Source: Shimia sp. R9_2 (GTDB lineage Bacteria > Pseudomonadota > Alphaproteobacteria > Rhodobacterales > Rhodobacteraceae). Taken from it: DNA of 64,000 nucleotides. Shown piece after piece: positions 9,002-17,427 of the stretch. Positions within the stretch are counted from its first letter, which is position 1. The number at the start of each line of letters is the position of its first letter. The DNA is taken from positions 558,001-622,000 of the forward strand of contig NZ_JAGHRO010000001.1 in NCBI RefSeq assembly GCF_017743735.1. Reading direction: 5' to 3'. Under the pieces are notes generated by a model. It saw only the letters and a list, made by a program, of their open reading frames with translations. It had not been told where the DNA came from and ran no database searches. The translations under genes were made by a program, and so were the position numbers.

Positions 9002-9378
9002 TGTTTGTGATTGATACAATTGGGTTCTGGAACACTTTGGTGCCATTGGCCGTGTTGGGGTTACTGGCCGTACTGCTGCCGCGGGTTTTGGTGGATCGCG
9101 AAACGCGCTCACATGGCAAGCTGCTGCATGGCATCGCGCTGACTGCGGCATTTCTGGTGGCATTCGGTTTCATGATCTCCATCGCCGTCACCCAGATGCG
9201 CGGGTTTGAGGCCGTGGGGCATTTTGAGATTGATCCGCTGGGCGCGGCATGGGTGCATGTGCGGCTGTCGCTGATGACCGGGATCGTCTGGGGACCGATT
9301 TTGGGGCTCGTATGGTTTAGCCAAGCACAAGGTGTTGAGGCTCGGCGCGGACAGGATATCGCGGCGGGGGATCGGTGA
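9001..9378 (+). CDS. Small three-helix membrane protein
   Basis: 125 residues with hydrophobic stretches at about 8-29, 43-63 and 86-107 and a charged C-terminus (EARRGQDIAAGDR). The start codon overlaps the ATPase stop by one base, so translation is very likely coupled to the ATPase. That makes it the best candidate for the ATPase's direct membrane anchor or target. No family recognised. Confidence 0.7.
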   Translation: MFVIDTIGFWNTLVPLAVLGLLAVLLPRVLVDRETRSHGKLLHGIALTAAFLVAFGFMISIAVTQMRGFEAVGHFEIDPLGAAWVHVRLSLMTGIVWGPILGLVWFSQAQGVEARRGQDIAAGDR

Positions 9379-9393
9379 TGGTGGAGAGCAAGA

Positions 9394-10743
9394 ATGCATA
9401 GATTGATCCAACGCGGCCTGATGTTTGGCAACCTGATTGAGGTGGCTTCCCCGGTTTTGGTGGAACGCTACAATCGCGCATTGAAACATCTGACGGGCAA
9501 AACCAGCGGCCTCAGCGATTTCCACGTCGATATCTCAGGTTATAGCCCTGAGATCGGCGACGAACTCGATGATCATCTCTACTTAAATCACGGCGGCTGC
9601 AATCGGCAGTTCATCCTGTTGACCACAGATCAGAAAACCGCGCCGCTCCTGAATGCGAAGTTTTCGACCAGTCGCGATATTCTCCGCCACTTTATTGAAG
9701 AAAATGAACAACAACTCTTTGCTCTGACCGCCCGAGATGCAGTGGCAGGGGAACTGGTGAATTCGGTGTTTTCTGTGAGCGAGCCAAGCCGCCTTTTGGA
9801 CATTCGGCAGGTCACGATTGAAGCGGACACTACGGCAGGCACGCTGCGCGATGCTGCAAAGCTTGGGGCGCTGGCGGATCGGTTCAAACAGGAAGAAGAC
9901 GGCTGGTTTGATGATGTGCTGATCGCGGATATGATTACGCTGGCCAAACGCACCGGTGACGTGACGCGCAATCCGGTGACTCTCAAACATATGGCGTTTG
10001 ATCAGCTGGACTATTGGACCGCGCATTTTGGCGGCGTGTATTTGTTCCGGGGCGTGGATCATCCTGCGGTGATCGCCGCGCAGGACAGGTCCACTTTGCG
10101 GAAGCTGTCTGTCAAATACTGCTTTGATTTTTCCGACCGCAATCAGATTGCCAAATTTTTGGATTTGAACGGCTTGGCGGAGCCGATTGTGAAAGCGCGC
10201 GGTGTAGATGGCGTTGCAATCCTGCGCCAGAAAATGGATTTTATCGTCGTGGATGCGGCGCAGGATGCGGGCGTTGATCTGACAGGGGCAACCCGCAGTG
10301 ACATTCGCCGCTTGGCGCGTGCACATGCCGAGGCTTTGCCGCCGGAGTATCACGCGCTTCGCGAAATCGTGGCCTGGGCAGAACACAATGGACCCTGGCC
10401 TAAAATCACCAGCGATCACCCAGCCTATTTCTACACATTGCGTGCCACAGATACGGATCAATCGGATCTTGTGAACATGTTGCTGTCTGAGCTGGCGCCA
10501 AAGGACATTCGCCAACTCTTCATCTGCCACAAAGAGGTATTTTATCGTCTCTATCAGGGTTGGTCAGAGACCAAGAAGAGCTTTGTCGCGGATTTTCTGG
10601 AACGTGAGTATCAGGTGGACAAGGCGGGGGCGCGAGAGGCGCTGTTTGGGCATGAGCTCCCGTTGGAGATGCCGCGCGTGCGGCGGCGCGCCAGCGAGGA
10701 TATGATCGCGCGGGTTGGCCCTTGGGGTGCGGTGAGGAGGTAG
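9394..10743 (+). CDS. DUF6638 family protein
   Basis: 449 residues, soluble, no signal peptide. The start at 9394 is preceded by GGAGAG. The sequence (MHRLIQRGLMFGNLIEVASPVLVERYNRAL at the start, then YLNHGGCNRQFILLTTDQK) matches the Rhodobacteraceae proteins I know as DUF6638. Their biochemical role is unknown. It is mixed alpha/beta with a C-terminal helical part and a basic tail (MPRVRRRASEDMIARVGPWGAVRR). The next gene's strong ribosome site AGGAGG overlaps its last codons, which again shows tight packing of the operon. Function cannot be assigned; a soluble component of the ATPase-membrane complex is inferred from position. Confidence 0.75.
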   Translation: MHRLIQRGLMFGNLIEVASPVLVERYNRALKHLTGKTSGLSDFHVDISGYSPEIGDELDDHLYLNHGGCNRQFILLTTDQKTAPLLNAKFSTSRDILRHFIEENEQQLFALTARDAVAGELVNSVFSVSEPSRLLDIRQVTIEADTTAGTLRDAAKLGALADRFKQEEDGWFDDVLIADMITLAKRTGDVTRNPVTLKHMAFDQLDYWTAHFGGVYLFRGVDHPAVIAAQDRSTLRKLSVKYCFDFSDRNQIAKFLDLNGLAEPIVKARGVDGVAILRQKMDFIVVDAAQDAGVDLTGATRSDIRRLARAHAEALPPEYHALREIVAWAEHNGPWPKITSDHPAYFYTLRATDTDQSDLVNMLLSELAPKDIRQLFICHKEVFYRLYQGWSETKKSFVADFLEREYQVDKAGAREALFGHELPLEMPRVRRRASEDMIARVGPWGAVRR

Positions 10744-10746
10744 AAA

Positions 10747-11004
10747 ATGCCACGATTGATCGTTATCGGCTTCGTCGTGCTGACGATTATCTATGTCTGC
10801 CTGTCGCTCTACAGCCGTGCGGTGCGGCGCTCTAAGCTGCGTGCAGAATGGGACGAAGAGGGGAAGACAGGTGACAAAGACGCATTTATCGAACAGGGGC
10901 TGCAAGAGTATGATGGCTCTTTGCGTCGAAAACTGATTTTGGGTGTTTATATTGTACCAGTGACCTGTGTTGCGATCCTTATCTATGTCATCAACTTCAT
11001 GTAG
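10747..11004 (+). CDS. Small membrane protein with N- and C-terminal helices
   Basis: 85 residues: a hydrophobic helix at about 4-22, a charged middle (RAVRRSKLRAEWDEEGKTG) and a second helix at about 63-83 (LILGVYIVPVTCVAILIYVI). The ribosome site AGGAGG lies at the end of the DUF6638 gene, with only three bases between that stop and this start. Unknown family. It is probably an inner-membrane part of the cluster. Confidence 0.7.
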   Translation: MPRLIVIGFVVLTIIYVCLSLYSRAVRRSKLRAEWDEEGKTGDKDAFIEQGLQEYDGSLRRKLILGVYIVPVTCVAILIYVINFM

Positions 11005-11015
11005 AGGCGGCTTAA

Positions 11016-11666
11016 ATGGTTTATGTAAAATGGATTTTCCGGATCCTGTTTTGGGGCGGTTTGGCAGCCTGGTTGCACTATACGCTGCCGCAGCATGACG
11101 TTGTGCGCCTTGTTGGCACCTATGAAGAACGGCAGGAGTTGGGCGACTGGACACGGATTTTCTGGTCCAAGCCTGACACGCAATCAGAAGGGCTGATCAA
11201 CCGCGATGTGCAGTTCTTGCAGGGCTTTGATGGCAAAGACAAAGCGCGTGTGTACCGCAATGAGGATACCGGCTGGAGCTGGCCACCGTATTTCAAATTT
11301 GACACGGCGAACCTTTACACTGAGGCCAATGATGCGGTTTCGACCAAGGATGCACCGGAGTGGGTAGTGATCACCCATTACGGCTGGCGCAATGAGTTTT
11401 TCTCTGCCTTTCCAAATGCGGTGTCTATCAAGCCAGCAACCGGGCCGGACATGCGTATTATCCCTTGGTTTAATATCATATTCTTGACGCTTCTGGCAGC
11501 GCTTTTCTGGGCGATCTATGTGCGGTGGCGGCGGTTTCGCGAGGCACGGATTGATCCTGTTTTGGATGATGTGGCGGACAGCTGGGATGCAGCTGGGGAC
11601 AATATTACGGAAAAACGTGGTCGGTTCCGCGCCTGGCTTGATACCTGGCGCGGGAAGGCGCGTTAA
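11016..11666 (+). CDS. DUF1523 family membrane protein
   Basis: 216 residues. One helix near the N-terminus (about 5-27) and one at about 148-170 (IPWFNIIFLTLLAALFWAIYVRW) flank a 120-residue domain that should face the periplasm. That domain carries the DUF1523 landmarks I recall: HYTLPQHDVVRLVGTYEERQ, DVQF, YRNEDTGWSWPPYFKFDTANLY and ITHYGWRNEF. The C-terminal 45 residues are basic and cytoplasmic. It is the last gene of the block and starts 11 bases after the previous stop. Its own stop overlaps that of the convergent soeC gene (shared TTAA). The molecular role of DUF1523 is unknown. A periplasmic sensor or exporter part of the AAA+ system is possible. Confidence 0.8.
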   Translation: MVYVKWIFRILFWGGLAAWLHYTLPQHDVVRLVGTYEERQELGDWTRIFWSKPDTQSEGLINRDVQFLQGFDGKDKARVYRNEDTGWSWPPYFKFDTANLYTEANDAVSTKDAPEWVVITHYGWRNEFFSAFPNAVSIKPATGPDMRIIPWFNIIFLTLLAALFWAIYVRWRRFREARIDPVLDDVADSWDAAGDNITEKRGRFRAWLDTWRGKAR

Positions 11667-12538
11667 CGCATGCCGTAGTAGAGGCCGACGACGTGCTCGG
11701 CCTCTGCAAAGAAGAGCCAACGCGATGTGGCTACGCCTGCGATATGGCTGAGCACAGCGACGGCGGCCAAGATGTGGCTGAAAGGCAAAAGCGCCAATAT
11801 CACCAGAGGCAACGCAAAGGTCAGGACAAAGGCGATCACACGCAGCTTTTGAGCGTGCTTTCGGCCGATGATGTAGATGAATTCCTTGACCAAATAGTTC
11901 GGCGCGGTGTGCGGATGCGCCATGGAGCGCACCGTGCCGCGTTCGCCTAAACCAGTTGCAGTTCCCATGTCTGTGCCACTGTCTTTGAGGGCATTGTCAC
12001 CGCGCAGCCACCACAGGATTTGGATCGCCGCGGCTGCGGTTAGTAAAGCAATGGCGATCGTCGTGCGGCCTGACAACAGTGTCCCGCCAGCCAGTGAAAA
12101 ACTGAGGTAAAGCGCTGGTGTCAAAGGGGTTTTCCAACGGGGGACCGTGTCGAGCTGCGCGTAGATCATCGATGTGGTGAAGACGGCGAGCAGCGAGAGC
12201 AGTGCTCCAAGCCAGCCCAGAAAAGCGATATGGGAGGCGAAGAAGATCAGGCAGAGCGCATATAGCCCACACACGCAGAGCGCGGCGACTGCGCAGACAC
12301 CTTCGCGGCTGAGCCAGCTGGTCCGCCATTGGCTGAGCGCACGCCAGGCGCGTTCCGGATGGCCAAGGTGGAAGGTGGAAGACAAAAGGCCACCCACAGC
12401 AAGAGCAAAGCCTATGAAAAAGAAGGCAAAAGCCACGCCTCCGGTAGGTGGGGTAAGGTCAATACCAAGCCAGAATAGCAAGCCGAAGCCGAGACCGGAG
12501 AGAGTGGAGAAGATGATAACGGATGGGGCGGGATGCAT
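11663..12538 (-). CDS. soeC: Membrane anchor subunit of a DMSO-reductase-type enzyme, probably sulfite dehydrogenase SoeC
   Basis: 291 residues with eight or so hydrophobic helices, matching the DmsC/NrfD-like anchor family that hands electrons between quinone and an iron-sulfur subunit. The N-terminus (APSVIIFSTLSGLGFGLLFWLG) and the HLGHPERAWRAL segment are DmsC-like. It overlaps the stop of the iron-sulfur subunit (ATGA at 12538), so the anchor and the electron-transfer subunit are translationally coupled. Assignment to SoeC rather than DmsC rests on the catalytic subunit lacking a Tat signal and on the neighbouring taurine pathway, which yields sulfite. Confidence 0.8.
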   Translation of the reverse strand: MHPAPSVIIFSTLSGLGFGLLFWLGIDLTPPTGGVAFAFFFIGFALAVGGLLSSTFHLGHPERAWRALSQWRTSWLSREGVCAVAALCVCGLYALCLIFFASHIAFLGWLGALLSLLAVFTTSMIYAQLDTVPRWKTPLTPALYLSFSLAGGTLLSGRTTIAIALLTAAAAIQILWWLRGDNALKDSGTDMGTATGLGERGTVRSMAHPHTAPNYLVKEFIYIIGRKHAQKLRVIAFVLTFALPLVILALLPFSHILAAVAVLSHIAGVATSRWLFFAEAEHVVGLYYGMR

Positions 12539-13299
12539 CAGGCAGTGCCTCCGGGCAGTTTATCAAGGGCTTTGTCGAGCCAGCCGAGGAAGCCGGTTGG
12601 CTCCTCTGCAACGGGGTCCAAGAGTGGGGCCAGAAGGCTTTGATCGTCCCAAGAATCCTTGAGGCGTGGAGGCAGATATTTGTTCACGGGCTTGGTGCCC
12701 ATTTCCGGCATGAGGTCAAACCCGCCTCTGCTTTCAACAAGTTGGCTGACATCTGAGTTCGGATCAGAGAGGTCGCCAAAGTGGCGGGCACCGGCTGGGC
12801 ATGTGCGCACGCAGGAAGGGATTTGATCCTCTTCCGGCAGGTTTTCATTGTAGATACGATCCACGCAGAGGGTGCATTTCTTCATCACCCCTCCTTCTTG
12901 GTCCAATTCACGCGCGCCGTAGGGGCAGGCCCAGGCGCAGAGACCGCAGCCGATGCAGTGATCCTCGTTGACCAAGACGATACCATCCTCGACGCGTTTA
13001 TAACTGGCTCCCGTGGGGCAGACGGTCACACAGGGCGCATTTTCGCAATGTAAACAAGATTTTGGGAAGTGGACGGTTTGGGCGCTGCCTTGCTCTGGCT
13101 GAACCTCATAGCTGTGTACACGGTTGAGGAAAGTGCCCATGGGCTCGGTGCCATAGGGGCGCTGATCGCTGAGGGGCGCGCCGTAATTTTCGGTGTTCCA
13201 GCCTTTGCAGGAGATCACGCAGGCATGGCAGCCGACGCAGGAGTCCAGATCGATCACGAGGCCGAGTTTGCGGTCGGTTTGGGTGGGGAGATCAGTCAT
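12538..13299 (-). CDS. soeB: Four-cluster iron-sulfur subunit, probably SoeB
   Basis: 253 residues of the DmsB/PsrB ferredoxin family. Cysteine groups for four [4Fe-4S] clusters are seen in order: CVGCHACVISCKGWN (about 19-33), CLHCENAPCVTVCPTGA (about 83-99), CIGCGLCAWACPYGAR (about 115-130) and CTLCVDRI with CVRTCPAGARH (about 137-173). It should carry electrons from the molybdenum centre of SoeA to the SoeC anchor and the quinone pool. A GAGGTC ribosome site precedes the ATG. It follows soeA by 79 bases on the same strand and overlaps soeC. The long C-terminal tail (NKYLPPRLKDSWDDQSLL...) is outside the cluster domain. Confidence 0.85.
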   Translation of the reverse strand: MTDLPTQTDRKLGLVIDLDSCVGCHACVISCKGWNTENYGAPLSDQRPYGTEPMGTFLNRVHSYEVQPEQGSAQTVHFPKSCLHCENAPCVTVCPTGASYKRVEDGIVLVNEDHCIGCGLCAWACPYGARELDQEGGVMKKCTLCVDRIYNENLPEEDQIPSCVRTCPAGARHFGDLSDPNSDVSQLVESRGGFDLMPEMGTKPVNKYLPPRLKDSWDDQSLLAPLLDPVAEEPTGFLGWLDKALDKLPGGTA

Positions 13300-13310
13300 G
13301 TTTTGACCTC

Positions 13311-13343
13311 TGTATTGCGTCGGTATTGCGGCTGTATCGCGTA
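13311..13343. repeat. Three imperfect 11-bp tandem repeats between soeA and soeB
   Basis: TGTATTGCGTC (13311-13321), GGTATTGCGGC (13322-13332) and TGTATCGCGTA (13333-13343) follow each other without spacers. An 11-bp period places each copy on the same face of the helix. The role is unknown; it may be a binding site or simply slippage. Confidence 0.5.
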
Positions 13344-13378
13344 GGTGCGGATTCTCGGTTTTTGAAAGGCGATCATAT

Positions 13379-16177
13379 TCATTTGCCGACCTTCCATGCG
13401 AGCGTTTTAGGGCCGTGAGGCACCGGAGACTTTATCGGTGCAAAGGTGGGCTGGGCAGTCACCGGAACCGGCGCTTTTTCGAGTTTCACACGCAGGTCAA
13501 ACCATGCGGCCTGTCCGGTGATCGGATCGGAGTTGGCCCACCGTAGACCGTCCCCTTTGGGGGGGAGTAGCTCGTGGATCAGGTGGTTGAGCAGGAAGCC
13601 CTTGTTGCTTTCGGGTGCATCGTCAGCGAGCGCCCAAGTGCCTTTGCGTTTGCCAATGGCGTTCCATGTCCAGACGGTGTTCTCGTTGAGCGCGGCCTGA
13701 TGGGCGACGGGTACGGTGATTTCACCATGTGCAGACGTCACGCGCGCCCAGTCGCCCTCTGCAAAGCCATGTTTCTCCCAAAGCTTGGTCGGCAGGTAGA
13801 GCGGGTTTTCTCCGTGCAACTGGCGCAGCCAAGCGTTTTGCGTGCCCCAGCTGTGATACATCGCCATGGGGCGTTGCGTGAGTGCGTGGACGTCAAACTC
13901 TTCGGGGTCCACGCGGGCGTCTTCGAGCGGCGCGTACCAGATCGGGAGCGGGTCCATGACTTGTTTGAGGCGGTCACGGAGGTGATCTGGTGGTTGGATG
14001 TCGCCGTGGCCTTCGGCGGCGCGTTGGAATTTGCGCATCGGTTCCACATAGAGCTGGAAGAGGAAGGGTTGAGGCGCGTCATAGAGGCCAATCTGCACTG
14101 CCCAGTCCTGATAGTGCTGGTTCCACGGCTTCATGTAGAGCGCATTGTCAGGCACATGTTCGATGGCAAAGCCGCCATTGTCGATGTAGCGTTGAAGTTG
14201 GTCTGGGTTCACTTCGCCGCGGCCAAATTGATCGCCGTCTTCGCCACGGAAGCCTGCAAGCGGGCCAACGCCTGGCCGGCGTTCGTGGTTCACGATGTAG
14301 TCGGCATAGTCCTTCCACTTGGGTGTGCCATCCTCGTTGAGGAAATGCGGCAGACCGATGCGTGCGCCAAGTTCTATCAGCACAGATTGGAAGCCACGCA
14401 CATCGCGATCTGGCTCCACCACAGGCCAGCGGATGGCATCTGCCGCGCCGTCGGCCTCACAAATTGGGCGGTCGAGCAGTGAGATACAGTCGTGGCGCTC
14501 CAGATAGGTGGTGTCTGGCAGGATCAGATCGGCGTAGGCGACCATCTCTGAGCTGTAGGCATCGGAATAGATGATGCGCGGGATGCGATATCCGCCGTCG
14601 TCATTGCGGTCGGTCAGCATCTTGATCACGCCGGAGGTGTTCATCGTGGAGTTCCAAGACATGTTGGCCATGTACATGAACAGCGTGTCGATCGGGTAAG
14701 GATCCTGGGCGTGGGCGTTTGAGATCACCATATGCATGAGGCCATGCACCGACATGGGATTTTCCCAAGTAAAGGCTTTGTCGATCCGGCAGGCGGTGCC
14801 GTCCTCATTGATCTGCAGATCTTCTGGTCCACGCGGGAAGCCGAGGTGCGGCCCTGCCAGCGGTTTGCCGGGGCGGCCATAACCATGCGGCGTCGGGTGC
14901 GCCGATACAGGCTTAGGGTACGGCGGTTTGAAACGGAAGCCGCCGGGGACTTCGACTGTGCCCAGAAGGATTTGCAGCACATGCAGCGCGCGGCAGGTCT
15001 GGAAACCGTTAGAGTGGGCAGAGATCCCGCGCATGGCGTGGAAGCTGACTGGGCGGCCCGTCATGGTCTGGTGGGTTTCGCCCCGGAAGTCTGTCCACTC
15101 CTGATCCAGTTCAAAGGCTTCGTCAAAGGCGACGCGCGCCAATTCGGCGGCGATGGTTTTGATCTTGGCAGCAGGAATGCCGGTTTGCTCGGCCACCGCT
15201 TCAGGGGCGTATTGTGGATCAAGGTACTTCTCCGCCATGAGATGCATGACGGTTTTGTTGCCCTCATATGTGGCGGAGAGGTCCGGGCGCACGCCTTTCT
15301 GATCAAAGGGGGTGAGTTTGCCAGTCGCGCGATCCACCACCAGCTCTTTGCCATCGGCATCGCGCATCAGCAGGCCGGTTTCGGCGTCCACCAACACAGC
15401 GGCGTTGGTGTATTGCGCGAGATAGTGCAGATCGATTTTGCCCGCTTTCATCAGTTCATGAATGAGCGCGAGTATGAAAAGCCCGTCGGTGCCCGGCGTG
15501 ATGCCGACCCATTCATCGGCCACGGCGTTGTAGCCGGAGCGCACGGGGTTTACGCCGATCACCTTTTCGCCGCGTGCTTTGATTTTGCCGATGCCAGCTT
15601 TTATAGGGTTGCTGTCATGGTCTTCAGCCACGCCAAATATCATGAAGAGTTTGGTGTGGTCCCAATCCGGCTGGCCAAATTCCCAGAAGGCCCCGCCCAT
15701 GGTGTAGATGCCTGCGGCAGCCATGTTGACCGAACAGAAGCCGCCGTGGGCCGCGTAGTTGGGGGTGCCGAAGTGCTGCGCCCAGAAGCTTGTGAAACTC
15801 TGGGATTGGTCGCGGCCTGTGAAAAAAGCAAGCTTGTGCGGCGCGGTTTCATGCAATTCGGTGAGCCAGCCCACCGCCGTTGAGAGCGCCTCTTCCCAGC
15901 TGATTTCCTCAAACTCGCCAGAGCCGCGCGGGCCAACCCGCTTGAGAGGCTTTTTTAGGCGAGAGGGCGCGTTGACCTGCATGATCCCGGCAGAGCCTTT
16001 GGCGCAAAGCACGCCTTTGTTCACCGGGTGATCGCGGTTGCCCTCGATATAGGCAACTTTGCCGTCTTTCATGTGCACGTTGATGCCGCAGCGGCAGGCG
16101 CACATGTAGCAGGTTGTCTGGCGCACCTCGTCAGAGACTTTTGGCGAGGTGTCAAGCTGGGGCTGCTGAAAGGTCAT
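13379..16177 (-). CDS. soeA: Molybdopterin oxidoreductase catalytic subunit, probably cytoplasmic sulfite dehydrogenase SoeA
   Basis: 932 residues of the DMSO-reductase superfamily. An N-terminal [4Fe-4S] site (CYMCACRCG at 23-31 with GVLCAKG about 25 residues later) leads into the bis-MGD domains. The C-terminal dinucleotide-binding domain includes LYLPTKLWEKHGFAEGDWARV. There is no twin-arginine signal at the N-terminus (MTFQQPQLDTSPKVSDEVRQ), so the enzyme should face the cytoplasm. That is the hallmark that separates SoeA from periplasmic DmsA. It would oxidise the sulfite released by Xsc to sulfate and pass electrons via SoeB/SoeC to quinone. Such genes are often labelled formate dehydrogenase or DmsA in roseobacters. 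The location next to pta/ackA/xsc supports the sulfite role; biochemical identity is inferred. Confidence 0.8.
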   Translation of the reverse strand: MTFQQPQLDTSPKVSDEVRQTTCYMCACRCGINVHMKDGKVAYIEGNRDHPVNKGVLCAKGSAGIMQVNAPSRLKKPLKRVGPRGSGEFEEISWEEALSTAVGWLTELHETAPHKLAFFTGRDQSQSFTSFWAQHFGTPNYAAHGGFCSVNMAAAGIYTMGGAFWEFGQPDWDHTKLFMIFGVAEDHDSNPIKAGIGKIKARGEKVIGVNPVRSGYNAVADEWVGITPGTDGLFILALIHELMKAGKIDLHYLAQYTNAAVLVDAETGLLMRDADGKELVVDRATGKLTPFDQKGVRPDLSATYEGNKTVMHLMAEKYLDPQYAPEAVAEQTGIPAAKIKTIAAELARVAFDEAFELDQEWTDFRGETHQTMTGRPVSFHAMRGISAHSNGFQTCRALHVLQILLGTVEVPGGFRFKPPYPKPVSAHPTPHGYGRPGKPLAGPHLGFPRGPEDLQINEDGTACRIDKAFTWENPMSVHGLMHMVISNAHAQDPYPIDTLFMYMANMSWNSTMNTSGVIKMLTDRNDDGGYRIPRIIYSDAYSSEMVAYADLILPDTTYLERHDCISLLDRPICEADGAADAIRWPVVEPDRDVRGFQSVLIELGARIGLPHFLNEDGTPKWKDYADYIVNHERRPGVGPLAGFRGEDGDQFGRGEVNPDQLQRYIDNGGFAIEHVPDNALYMKPWNQHYQDWAVQIGLYDAPQPFLFQLYVEPMRKFQRAAEGHGDIQPPDHLRDRLKQVMDPLPIWYAPLEDARVDPEEFDVHALTQRPMAMYHSWGTQNAWLRQLHGENPLYLPTKLWEKHGFAEGDWARVTSAHGEITVPVAHQAALNENTVWTWNAIGKRKGTWALADDAPESNKGFLLNHLIHELLPPKGDGLRWANSDPITGQAAWFDLRVKLEKAPVPVTAQPTFAPIKSPVPHGPKTLAWKVGK

Positions 16178-16219
16178 GTGGGGTCTTTCGGTCAGAGTAT
16201 TCCGGGCAGTCTATCCTTG

Positions 16220-16237
16220 GCGGGAAAAATTTCCCGC
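16220..16237. other. Perfect inverted repeat between citrate synthase and soeA
   Basis: GCGGGAAA (16220-16227) and TTTCCCGC (16230-16237) around two bases. It lies in the 81-base gap downstream of the citrate synthase stop and upstream of the soeA start. It could be a weak terminator, a processing hairpin or an operator for soe expression. No T-run follows on the minus strand. Confidence 0.4.
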
Positions 16238-16258
16238 GCAAGAGGGTGGGTGCGAAAT

Positions 16259-17392
16259 TTATCGCGCACTCATGGGCGTGTAGGGGCGCATCTCTGGGCC
16301 GTTGTAAAGCGTAAGCGGGCGGATCAGGATGTTGCTCTCTTGCTGGTCCATGCACTGGATGATCCAACCTGGCATGCGCCCGATGGCGAAGATTGGCACG
16401 TAGAGATCCATGGGGATGCCGTGCAGCTGGTAGATCACGCCGGAGTAGAAATCGACATTCACGTTGAGACCGTGGCGTGCGTAGGGCTTCATTGCCTCCA
16501 CAACACCTTGCAGGATTTCGTACCATTCTGGCGCGCCCATCTCTTCGCCGAGCTTTTTCACCCCGTCGCGCATGTGGCGGGCGCGGGGGTCTTCGGCGCG
16601 GTAAACTCGGTGGCCAAAGCCGGTGACTGCCTCGCGGTTCTTGCGTTTTGCTTTGACGTAGGCCGCGGCGTTGTCGGGTGTGCCAATTTCCTGCACCATC
16701 TTCATCACGTCTTCTGCCGCGCCGCCGTGGGCGGGGCCAGCAAGAGTGGACAGCGCGGTTACAATGCCGCCGTGCAGATTGGTGTCGGTGCCGATGGTGA
16801 CACGGGCCGCAAAAGAAGAGGCGTTGGCGCCATGCTCGGCGTGCAGGATGAAATCAACGTCGGCCAGTTTGGCGGCGTCTTCCGAGGGTTTCTCGCCTTT
16901 CAGCATCCAGAGCCAGTTGGCGGCGTGGGACAGGGTTTTGTCCGCAGGCACGGGATCGCGGCCGTTGCGGATGTTTTCATGTGCGGCGATGATCATCGGC
17001 ACCTGTGAGGTGAGGCGCAGACCATTGGCGAGGAAGGCCTCGGGGCCGACATTTTGGCTGTCGCCTTCAAGGGCTGCGAGGGCAGACACGGCGGTGCGTA
17101 GCACGTCCATCGGGTGGCCGTCTTTGGTGGCGCGGATGATGTCATAGACCTGATCGGGCAGCTCGCGGGCGGCTTTCAGCGTAGCGTCAAAATCGGCAAG
17201 CTCAGCCTCTGTTGGCAATTCGCCGTGGATCAGCAAATAGCACACTTCTTCAAAGGTGGATTGCGTGGCGAGGTCGTGGATCGAGTAGCCGCGATAGGAG
17301 AGTTCGCCTTTGGCACCATCAATGTGACTGACGCCGGAGCGCTCGAAGTAAATGCCTTTTAGGCCGCGGTTGATCTTGACGTTCTCTGTCAC
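16259..17392 (-). CDS. Citrate synthase / 2-methylcitrate synthase, short type
   Basis: 377 residues of the citrate synthase family, condensing acetyl-CoA (or propionyl-CoA) with oxaloacetate. Catalytic motifs are visible: AGPAHGGA and GFGHRVYRAEDPR supply the two histidines and NVNVDFYSGV the aspartate. At 377 residues it is the short type (as in PrpC and Gram-positive CitZ) rather than the roughly 430-residue enzyme usual for the TCA cycle in alphaproteobacteria, so it may be a second citrate synthase. The start is GTG at 17392, with GGAG 6 bases upstream. Only 35 bases separate it from the divergent pta start. Sitting between soeA and pta, it could drain acetyl-CoA made from taurine. No prpB or prpD is visible, which argues against a dedicated methylcitrate role. 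Confidence 0.85.
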   Translation of the reverse strand: MTENVKINRGLKGIYFERSGVSHIDGAKGELSYRGYSIHDLATQSTFEEVCYLLIHGELPTEAELADFDATLKAARELPDQVYDIIRATKDGHPMDVLRTAVSALAALEGDSQNVGPEAFLANGLRLTSQVPMIIAAHENIRNGRDPVPADKTLSHAANWLWMLKGEKPSEDAAKLADVDFILHAEHGANASSFAARVTIGTDTNLHGGIVTALSTLAGPAHGGAAEDVMKMVQEIGTPDNAAAYVKAKRKNREAVTGFGHRVYRAEDPRARHMRDGVKKLGEEMGAPEWYEILQGVVEAMKPYARHGLNVNVDFYSGVIYQLHGIPMDLYVPIFAIGRMPGWIIQCMDQQESNILIRPLTLYNGPEMRPYTPMSAR

Positions 17393-17427
17393 GGGTGGCT
17401 CCTTAGTCGCGAATATGGGGAGAAATT

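Noticed and set aside
7748-9163. A 471-codon open frame on the minus strand opposite the AAA+ ATPase gene
   Set aside because: Its translation is low-complexity and rich in His/Arg/Leu with no motifs, while the plus-strand frame has Walker motifs. It is the usual GC-rich antisense frame.
13574-14482. A plus-strand open frame opposite soeA (also one at 14732-15883)
   Set aside because: No recognisable domain, and soeA has a full molybdopterin-enzyme reading on the minus strand.
13379-16177. Calling the molybdoenzyme a formate dehydrogenase or DmsA
   Set aside because: There is no Tat signal as in DmsA and there are no formate-associated genes nearby. The anchor is DmsC-like and the neighbours produce sulfite, so SoeABC fits better, though only by context.
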